In this document: positions 15,675 through 21,102 of the stretch, in pieces
How positions within the stretch are numbered: the stretch's first letter is position 1
Layout of the letters: every line of letters begins with the position of its first letter
Source: DAOUMF01 sp034411955
GTDB lineage: Bacteria > Chloroflexota > Dehalococcoidia > SM23-28-2 > RBG-16-64-32
Assembly (NCBI GenBank): GCA_034411955.1
Contig: DAOUMF010000153.1
Location: 1-21,102, forward strand
Reading direction: 5' to 3'
DNA length: 21,102 bases
Program-made: the position numbers and the translations under genes
The notes under the pieces: model-generated
What the model saw: only the letters and a program-made list of their open reading frames with translations
Database searches by the model: none
Told to the model about the DNA's origin: nothing

Positions 15675-18002
15675 TCATTCCGCCATCTTAACCTTAGGGA
15701 TCCACTCCAGCCAGGAGGGTAGATACCAGTTCAGGTCTCCCAGGAGCTTCATGCTGGCCGGCAGGAGGATGGATCGGATAACCGTGGCGTCTACGAGGAT
15801 AGCGACGCCCAGGCCAACCCCGAACTGCTTCATGCCTAGGAGCCGCATGAAGGCGAAGACGGAGAACACCGCGACCATGATGGCCGCCGCGCTGGTGATC
15901 GTGGCAGCGGTGGCCTTGATCCCGATAGACACGGCCTCCTCATTGCTCGCTCCCTTCTCATACTGCTCCTTGATCCGGCCCAGGACGAACATGTGGTAGT
16001 CCATGGAGAGGCCGAACAGGATGGCGAAGAGGAACAAGGGTAGCCAGGACTCGATGATGCCCGTGGCCTCGAAGTCCAGGATCCCTTCCAGCAGCCAGCC
16101 CTTCTGGAACACCAGCACCAACACGCCGTAGGCGGCGCCCACGGATAGGAGGTTGAGGATGATCGCCTTGATGGGGATCACGATGGACCGGAACATGACC
16201 AGGAGGAGGATGAAGGCGAGCCCCAGCACGAAGGCGAAGACGAAGGGCGTCCTGAAGGTGATGCTGTCCCTGAAGTCTATGTTGCCGGCCGTGGCGCCAG
16301 TGACCAGGGCGTCGGCGGAGCCGTTCTCAAAGGCCGCCGGGATAAGGTCGTCACGCAGCTTGTTCACTGCGTCGATGGCGCGCTGCTCGCCGGAGTCGCC
16401 GTTGACGGGGATGAACAGCAGTCCCGTGTCGCCGGCATCGTTGAACTCCGGCTCCTGCGCCACCGGGCCGTAGAGGGCCTCGGGCGTCTCCAGCGACACC
16501 GCGTCCTCTCCCGCCAGGCGCAGCAGCTCGACCGTCGAATCATGGATGTCCTGCGCGAAGACGTTCTCCTTCTCTCCAGCGTCCACAACCACCACGGCGG
16601 GCTGGACGAGCCCCAGCGTGAAGTTCTCCTCCAAAGCTATGAGCGCCTTCGTACCCTCAGCGTCTTCGGGGAAGCTCCTGGGCCCGTTAAAGCCGAGGTT
16701 GAGGATGCTGCCTGGAAGCGAGAAGCCGTACGCATAGCCCGGGACTGCAACCGCGATCAAGGCTGCAGTGGCGACGACGGCTGGGATGATAGGTCGCGCC
16801 AGCACGCGGTCGACGATGCGGCCCCAGATGCCGCCCCCTTCGCCCGTGCCGCCGCCCAGGAAGGGCACCCTGAACCGGCTTACGTTGTCCCCGAGCAGGG
16901 CGATGATGGCAGGGAGGAGGGTGACCGACATGATTACCGCAACCATCACAACCACGATGGCCGCCAGGGCCAGGCTGCGGAAGACGGGATTGTCCACCAG
17001 GAACATGCCGCCGAGCGCCAGCACCACCGTCGTGCCGGCGAAGACGACGGCCTTGCCCGAGGTTCCGCTGGCTACCCTCAGCGCGTCCTCCTTAGAGCGT
17101 CCGGCCGCCCGCTCCCTGCGGTAGCGCGTGATAACGAACAGGGAGTAGTCGATTCCGGTGGCGAGCCCCATGAGGAGCACCATCTCGGTGTACTCGATGG
17201 ACAACGCATAAGACTGGCTGATGACAGCTAGGATGCCGTTGGCAATGACGATCGCCGCGAAGCCGAGCGCCAGGGGGACCGATGCGGCCAGCAGGGCGCC
17301 GAAGGCGAGGATGAGGATGGCGAAGGTTATCGGCAGGTTGAGGAAACTGGCGCTGGCGAAGTCCTCTTCGACGATATCCTCCACTTGGCTCGTGAGCGAG
17401 GCTTCGCCCCCAATAGAGATCTCAAACCCGTTGGACTCCTCTTCCGCCTCGGCGACTGCATCGAGGACAGGACCGATGTTGTCCACCGCCTCATCGACCT
17501 CACCCTCGAGTTCCACTATGGCGAACGTCACGTCGCCGCCAGACCCGTTCCGGGCGACGAACGGCGAAGCCTCTCTGGGCGCGCGCAGGTCGTAGTGGGT
17601 CGTCGTGCCGGCGACTACCCTGGTGCTGGAGACGACCGTGGTGCCGCTGACAATGTCGGTCTCCTCCGCGCGCAGGACCCGGAGCTCCGCCATCAGTCCC
17701 TCGACGGTGTCCCTGTACTCCCGATCGTCCACGGTGAGCGAGGGATGCGAGAAGGTGACGAACTCAGTCACCCGATCGGACCCCTCGTTGCCGAACCTCT
17801 CGTCGTAGATCCGGCCAGCCTCGCCGCTCTCGCCGGGCGCTTCCTGATCGACGTCAGTGTTCGCCTCGATCGCGGAGCAGGCGCCCAGCGCCACGACGAC
17901 GATCAGCACCCAGCCGATGGCCACCGCCTTTCGGTGCCGGGCGCTCCACATGGCGACGCGCGAGGTGAAGGACTGGCCTCCGCCGATATCCGGTGGAGTC
18001 AT
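15675..18002 (-). CDS. MMPL/RND-family transporter
   Basis: 775 aa inner-membrane exporter of the MMPL family, which moves lipids or other hydrophobic compounds using the proton gradient. It begins with a membrane segment (AVAIGWVLIVVVALG, near residue 30), then a long extracytoplasmic loop, five to six membrane segments, a second loop and a second membrane block. Both halves carry the Asp-Tyr proton-relay motif: GIDYSLFVITRYRRER near residue 282 and MDYHMFVLGRIKEQ near 668. It ends KVKMAE. The length fits actinobacterial and Chloroflexota YdfJ-like members. ATG 18002 lies 57 bases after the stop of the binding-protein gene, so the two may share a transcript. The substrate is unknown. Confidence 0.88.
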   Translation of the reverse strand: MTPPDIGGGQSFTSRVAMWSARHRKAVAIGWVLIVVVALGACSAIEANTDVDQEAPGESGEAGRIYDERFGNEGSDRVTEFVTFSHPSLTVDDREYRDTVEGLMAELRVLRAEETDIVSGTTVVSSTRVVAGTTTHYDLRAPREASPFVARNGSGGDVTFAIVELEGEVDEAVDNIGPVLDAVAEAEEESNGFEISIGGEASLTSQVEDIVEEDFASASFLNLPITFAILILAFGALLAASVPLALGFAAIVIANGILAVISQSYALSIEYTEMVLLMGLATGIDYSLFVITRYRRERAAGRSKEDALRVASGTSGKAVVFAGTTVVLALGGMFLVDNPVFRSLALAAIVVVMVAVIMSVTLLPAIIALLGDNVSRFRVPFLGGGTGEGGGIWGRIVDRVLARPIIPAVVATAALIAVAVPGYAYGFSLPGSILNLGFNGPRSFPEDAEGTKALIALEENFTLGLVQPAVVVVDAGEKENVFAQDIHDSTVELLRLAGEDAVSLETPEALYGPVAQEPEFNDAGDTGLLFIPVNGDSGEQRAIDAVNKLRDDLIPAAFENGSADALVTGATAGNIDFRDSITFRTPFVFAFVLGLAFILLLVMFRSIVIPIKAIILNLLSVGAAYGVLVLVFQKGWLLEGILDFEATGIIESWLPLFLFAILFGLSMDYHMFVLGRIKEQYEKGASNEEAVSIGIKATAATITSAAAIMVAVFSVFAFMRLLGMKQFGVGLGVAILVDATVIRSILLPASMKLLGDLNWYLPSWLEWIPKVKMAE

Positions 18003-18059
18003 CTGCCTACGTCCCTTCCTGTCGCATTCCCGACCTCATCGCTGACCATACGCGGCGTG

Positions 18060-19400
18060 CTAGGGAAGCCGGATCTCGCCCGCCCCAGGGCCCGCCAACG
18101 CGACTAGCTCCCCGCCCTGAACCTGACAGGGGATTAGCCCAAGAGTTGTGAATATCTCCTCCTGCTGCGCCGCAAGCGCGGCCTCCTGCACCTCCGGCAG
18201 CTCGTCGCCGGGACTAGGCACCCGGTCCCCCTTCGAGTCGAAGGCGAGGGCGCCGGAGATGCCCTCAGTGATGTTGGTGGCCCGCACCGCGTCACGCAGG
18301 GCCGTGGGTTGGATTGTCAACGAGCCGTCGTCGCCCTCCCCGGCCACCTCTTTCACCGCGTCGAGCAGGATCGTCGCGGCGTCCGCGTACTGGGCAGGGA
18401 AGGTCGCCGTGGGCTCGTAGCCGCGCAGCTCGACGAAGTCGGCTAGGAAGTCCTCGGGGAGCGCGACCCGGCATCCGGAGAAGAGAACCCCATCCGCGGC
18501 TTCTCCCACGGGATCGATGAAGCCCGCCTGCGATGCCGCACCGTCGCTCGCCCCAAAGATCCCTTCGTACCCGGCGTCGCGCAACTGACGATAGAGAAGT
18601 GCTGCCTCCGGGTTGAACCCTGCGAAGCCAACGAACGCGGGGTCAGCCTCCATGATCCTCGCTACTACGTCGCTGAAGTCCACCACCCCCTGCTCAACGC
18701 GCTCCCGGATCACAGAAACCCCGTTTGCCGTCAGCACCTGCCGAGCGCTCTTGGCCAGGTCTCTGCCGTAGAGCTCACCGTTGTCCACCATGACCGTCTT
18801 GCCCTGGCCAAACAGTCCCGCGGACAGGCCTATCAGAGTGCCCTCGAGGTCATTTCGGTATGCGGTGCGGAAGAAGAAGCCGTCCTCTCGCTGATCCCTC
18901 GTAAGGCTTGTTGTGGTCGCGGAGCCGGATATGGCAACGATTCCGGCGTCCCGGTACAGCGGTTTGACAGCCGCCACTCCGGAGCTGCACTGGGGACCGA
19001 TGACTCCCACGAGGCCCCGGCGCTGCAGCAGCCGGTGGGCAGCGACGGCGGTCTGCTCAGTCTCTGTGCACCCGTCGTCCTCGGCGATCACCTGGATCTC
19101 GTGGCCCCCGATCTCGCTGCCGTTGACCTCCTTCCAGCGCTCCACGCCCACTATGACTGCATCCCTGTACTCGGACCCCCGTTCACCGACAGGCCCAGTT
19201 AGGGCTGTTGATACGCCGATGAGGATCGGTTCATCCTTGGGAATGATTATCGGGATTTCAGGCCCGCGCTCGATATCAGTGAGGGAACTCAATTCGGCAT
19301 CCTCGTCGGCGCCCGACAGGGCGACGACAGCCAGGATCACCACGACCACGAGCCCTAGCAGTACAGCCCAGGCCCAGGGGCTTCGCAACGCTGCAACCAC
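18060..19400 (-). CDS. Membrane-anchored ABC-type substrate-binding protein (type I periplasmic binding fold, LivK-like)
   Basis: 446 aa from GTG 19400, chosen because GAGAGGG lies seven bases upstream; an upstream in-frame start would add 30 unlikely residues. One N-terminal membrane segment (WAVLLGLVVVVILAVVALSG) with no lipobox Cys suggests an anchored or secreted protein. The rest is a type I periplasmic-binding fold of the branched-chain-amino-acid/amide group: ILIGVSTALTGPVG opening, VIGPQCSSGVAAVKPLY, AISGSATTTSLT, FGASDGAA. Four Cys (DDGCTE, PQCSS, SGCRV, IPCQV) could form disulfides. No ABC permease or ATPase genes adjoin it, so it may feed distant ones or act as a receptor. The MMPL exporter follows at once. 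Confidence 0.85.
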   Translation of the reverse strand: MVAALRSPWAWAVLLGLVVVVILAVVALSGADEDAELSSLTDIERGPEIPIIIPKDEPILIGVSTALTGPVGERGSEYRDAVIVGVERWKEVNGSEIGGHEIQVIAEDDGCTETEQTAVAAHRLLQRRGLVGVIGPQCSSGVAAVKPLYRDAGIVAISGSATTTSLTRDQREDGFFFRTAYRNDLEGTLIGLSAGLFGQGKTVMVDNGELYGRDLAKSARQVLTANGVSVIRERVEQGVVDFSDVVARIMEADPAFVGFAGFNPEAALLYRQLRDAGYEGIFGASDGAASQAGFIDPVGEAADGVLFSGCRVALPEDFLADFVELRGYEPTATFPAQYADAATILLDAVKEVAGEGDDGSLTIQPTALRDAVRATNITEGISGALAFDSKGDRVPSPGDELPEVQEAALAAQQEEIFTTLGLIPCQVQGGELVALAGPGAGEIRLP

Positions 19401-19433
19401 TAGCCAACCCTCTCTCGTATTGCCCAAGGAAGA

Positions 19434-19454
19434 GTTCGGGGAATATGTTCGGGG
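19434..19454. promoter_or_regulatory. Tandem GTTCGGGG boxes by the binding-protein promoter
   Basis: GTTCGGGG occurs at 19434-19441 and again at 19447-19454, 13 bases apart, between the predicted -10 and the ribosome-binding site on the minus strand. It could be an operator for a repressor covering the start of transcription; chance is possible in GC-rich DNA. Confidence 0.3.
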
Positions 19455-19483
19455 ATTATAGCCCACGGTGCCGCCGACTGCAA
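19455..19483 (-). promoter_or_regulatory. Putative promoter of the binding-protein/MMPL genes
   Basis: On the minus strand TTGCAG (19483-19478), 17 bases, TATAAT (19460-19455). The -10 is perfect and the -35 has three matches. It predicts a start near 19448 and a leader of about 48 nt. Confidence 0.55.
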
Positions 19484-19541
19484 CGGCCACCGCCCCGGGC
19501 AGGCTTGCGTCTTGGTTGGTGGTGCGGTGGGGTATAGGCGG

Positions 19542-19558
19542 CGGGGGGCGGCCCCCCG
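19542..19558 (-). terminator. Hairpin after the receiver gene
   Basis: CGGGGGG, three-base loop, CCCCCCG directly follows the TAG of the receiver gene on the minus strand. The stem is very strong but no T-tract follows, so it may slow or protect rather than end the transcript alone. Confidence 0.5.
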
Positions 19559-19559
19559 T

Positions 19560-19973
19560 CTACGCAGCGAGGACGCTCTTGAGGACGGACGGGAGCTGAT
19601 CCTCCAGGCTGTCCTTGGCCACGCAGAAGTGGTCCCCATGACGCTGGACCGCCTGGCGGTACTCGGGTGTGTCGTCCGAGAGGAGCACGGCGACCTTCAC
19701 CTGTGGCAACCGCCTGGCCAGGCGCTTCAGCTCAGCGAGCCTATCCTGGGTGACCATGTCGATGTCCAGGAGAAGCAGATCGACGGAAGAGGTGGTGACC
19801 CCGTGGATGACCTCGGCGATGGTGGAGGCCTCGCCGCAGACGGCGCAGTGGCCGAGGCGGACGAGGACACGCCGCACCGTTTCGCGGAAGTGAGCGTTCC
19901 TGTCAGCCACCAGGACGCGCAGGCGCCGTTGCTGTCGGGGTGGCTGCTCTGTTTGAGGCACGGTTTCGTTCAT
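19560..19973 (-). CDS. Stand-alone response-regulator receiver domain
   Basis: 137 aa from ATG 19973, chosen for the GGGAGG site six bases upstream; longer starts lack one. After a 17-residue polar leader (ETVPQTEQPPRQQRR) comes a single CheY-like receiver: acidic-pocket Asp24 (VLVADRN, where two acids are usual), phospho-acceptor Asp70 (LLLLDIDM), Ser99 (AVLLSDD) and Lys120 (CVAKD). It has no DNA-binding or enzyme output, so it would act by binding a partner or as a phosphate sink. It is divergent from the histidine kinase gene to the right, about 140 bases between starts, so that kinase is a natural but unproven partner. A strong hairpin follows the stop. Confidence 0.85.
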   Translation of the reverse strand: MNETVPQTEQPPRQQRRLRVLVADRNAHFRETVRRVLVRLGHCAVCGEASTIAEVIHGVTTSSVDLLLLDIDMVTQDRLAELKRLARRLPQVKVAVLLSDDTPEYRQAVQRHGDHFCVAKDSLEDQLPSVLKSVLAA

Positions 19974-20083
19974 ATTGCCTCCCTCGGGCCTACCATTACT
20001 TTGGGGCAAGGAATCCGCTCTGTCTGTCGGGTAGACTAAGGATGGTGGGTGGGGTCTTGCCCGACGCCGACGGAGGGGCTCAT

Positions 20084-20091
20084 GCTATAAT
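20084..20091 (+). promoter_or_regulatory. Extended -10 promoter of the HTH-histidine kinase
   Basis: A perfect TATAAT (20086-20091) is preceded by a TGC (20083-20085), the extended -10 pattern; no -35 lies at the right distance. Transcription would start near 20098, giving a leader of about 17 nt. It shares the gap with the divergent receiver gene. Confidence 0.6.
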
Positions 20092-20101
20092 CGGTCTGCC
20101 A

Positions 20102-20108
20102 GAGGGAG
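20102..20108 (+). promoter_or_regulatory. Ribosome-binding site supporting a TTG start
   Basis: GAGGGAG ends six bases before TTG 20115. No ATG or GTG lies at a useful distance ahead of the helix-turn-helix domain, so the gene most likely starts at TTG. Confidence 0.6.
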
Positions 20109-20114
20109 TTCAGC

Positions 20115-21102
20115 TTGGCCTTGGAAGCGACCACCAAGATAAGTGCCGACCTCGCGCCCGCTCTGCGGGTGGTAGGTAGCAAGCACCGCCTGGAGATACT
20201 GTATGTGTTGAGCGGCGGTGCCTCCACAGTGAACCGGATCTCTGAAGAACTCGGCTTGTCGCGGCGAACCGTCAACCGACACCTAGCGGTTCTTCGGGAG
20301 TACGGCCTGGTGAAGTTGCAGCCGAACTCGGGGAACGGTCGCCTTTACAGCCTGGACCGCGACGAGGCGGCGATGCTGAACGCGTCCTTCGTCTCTGTAA
20401 TGACCCGTGCTGGCAGCGTCGATGTTTCCACCCCAGTGGAATCCGCTGCCACAGCGGAGGAGACTGCTTCCCTGGTGGCGCTCCAGACCCCGGAAGCGTG
20501 CATCCGGTGCCAGAACGCGTCCTTTGTGCACGAGGTACTGGACGAACTGGACCAGTCGCTGATGAAAGCGCGAGAGTACCAGGTTCGGCTGAGGCAGATG
20601 TCGTCGCAGGTGCTCACGGCCCAGGAGGAGGAGCGCAAGCGGATAGCGCGCGAGCTGCACGATGACACGGCGCAGGCCCTAACATCAGTGCTGGTGCGAC
20701 TGCGTCTGCTGGAGCGGTCACTGGAGGATGAGCGGCTGCGGCGACGGCTGACGGAGCTAAGGGACCTCACCGGAGCGACTCTGGAGGGCGTGCGCCGCAT
20801 GGCCATCGATCTGCGGCCTCCGATGCTGGACGACTTGGGACTGGAGGCGGCCCTGCAATCGCTCGTGCAGGACTTCTCGCAGCGGTGGCCGGTCAGAGCC
20901 ACGTTCACCGGCAGTCGGTTGGGGCGCCTTCCCGCGGTAGTGGAACTCGTGCTCTACCGCATCGTCCAGGAGGCGCTCTCCAACGTGGCCAAGCACGCCA
21001 ACGCGTCGCAGGTGGTGGTGCGGCTGAGCCGCAGAGGACGGGCGCTACGACTGCTCGTCGAGGACGACGGTTGCGGGTTCGACGTGGAGGCCACCAAGGA
21101 CT
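20115..21102 (+). CDS. Winged-HTH / NarL-type sensor histidine kinase (incomplete at window end)
   Basis: The open frame runs from TTG 20115 through the window edge (329 codons seen). Residues ~13-80 form an ArsR-like winged helix-turn-helix: LRVVGSKHRLEILYVL, then ISEELGLSRRTVNRHLAVLREYGLV, recognition-helix style, and a wing GNGRLYSLDRDEA. A linker has Cys129 and Cys132 (CIRC), a possible metal or redox site. A coiled region leads to the HisKA_3 dimerisation domain with phospho-acceptor His182 in ERKRIARELHDDTAQAL, then the ATPase with N-box Asn290 (ALSNVAKHANAS) and G1 box EDDGCGF (from residue 316). No membrane segment is seen, so it is cytosolic. An HTH on a kinase rather than on the regulator is uncommon. 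The missing end should hold the last ATPase motifs; a NarL-type regulator may follow outside the window. Confidence 0.85.
   Translation, partial: MALEATTKISADLAPALRVVGSKHRLEILYVLSGGASTVNRISEELGLSRRTVNRHLAVLREYGLVKLQPNSGNGRLYSLDRDEAAMLNASFVSVMTRAGSVDVSTPVESAATAEETASLVALQTPEACIRCQNASFVHEVLDELDQSLMKAREYQVRLRQMSSQVLTAQEEERKRIARELHDDTAQALTSVLVRLRLLERSLEDERLRRRLTELRDLTGATLEGVRRMAIDLRPPMLDDLGLEAALQSLVQDFSQRWPVRATFTGSRLGRLPAVVELVLYRIVQEALSNVAKHANASQVVVRLSRRGRALRLLVEDDGCGFDVEATKD

Noticed and set aside
15358..15999. 213-aa plus-strand frame across mobA and the MMPL gene end
   Set aside because: It crosses two well-supported minus-strand genes and shows no protein-like pattern.
16542..17231. 229-aa plus-strand frame opposite the MMPL transporter
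   Set aside because: It is the reverse of a membrane-protein gene, with His/Asp-rich nonsense content.
1..21102. CRISPR array, transposase or prophage
   Set aside because: No regularly spaced repeats, no transposase or integrase motifs and no phage structural genes are visible.

Overview
The window is GC-rich, densely coded bacterial DNA. No marker gene fixes the taxonomy. Very large fusion proteins combining zinc ribbon, Ser/Thr kinase, AAA ATPase, TPR and class III cyclase domains, cyclases fused to alpha/beta-hydrolase-like domains, and a double-cubane-type reductase pair together suggest a Chloroflexota (Dehalococcoidia-like) genome from soil, sediment or a metagenome. That is an inference.

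Left part, 1-12450, plus strand: a tandem array of paralogous signalling genes. Two giant paralogs, A (about 553-5011) and B (7892-12310), share a nearly identical promoter, GTG start, zinc ribbons and proline-rich linker, a closely related kinase, and a class III cyclase tail. Their TPR sensor regions have diverged. B is intact (1472 aa). A is split by one extra C at 4311-4313, leaving a kinase/ATPase/TPR ORF (553-4620) and a separate cyclase ORF (4328-5011). Next come a cyclase fused to a hydrolase-like domain whose catalytic triad is gone (5014-6369) and an aminoglycoside-phosphotransferase-like kinase (6380-7492). After the kinase stop, in the same frame, lies a short leftover of another cyclase C-terminus (7493-7555). 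A roughly 265-bp segment (tRNA/tmRNA-like 3' end, terminator hairpin, promoter, start codon) precedes both A and B, and its terminator part recurs after B. The array therefore looks built by duplication and recombination. B also carries a dispersed palindromic repeat inserted in frame.

Middle part, 12469-15546, minus strand: a translationally coupled pair encodes a 2-hydroxyacyl-CoA dehydratase-family protein of the double-cubane-cluster type (13206-14480) and its BadF/HgdC-type ATP-dependent activator (12469-13209). Upstream, after a 427-bp gene-free stretch with one strong hairpin, is mobA (14908-15546) for molybdenum cofactor nucleotide attachment.

Right part, 15675-21102: an MMPL/RND exporter (15675-18002) lies downstream of a membrane-anchored periplasmic-binding-protein-type ligand receptor (18060-19400), followed by a stand-alone response-regulator receiver (19560-19973). 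Divergent from the receiver is a NarL-type sensor histidine kinase with an N-terminal winged helix-turn-helix (20115 to the window edge, incomplete). It starts at TTG behind an extended -10 promoter.

Most of the window is thus sensing and signal output: cAMP-type cyclases, Ser/Thr kinases, and a His-kinase/receiver pair. A small anaerobic redox module and a transport module sit between.
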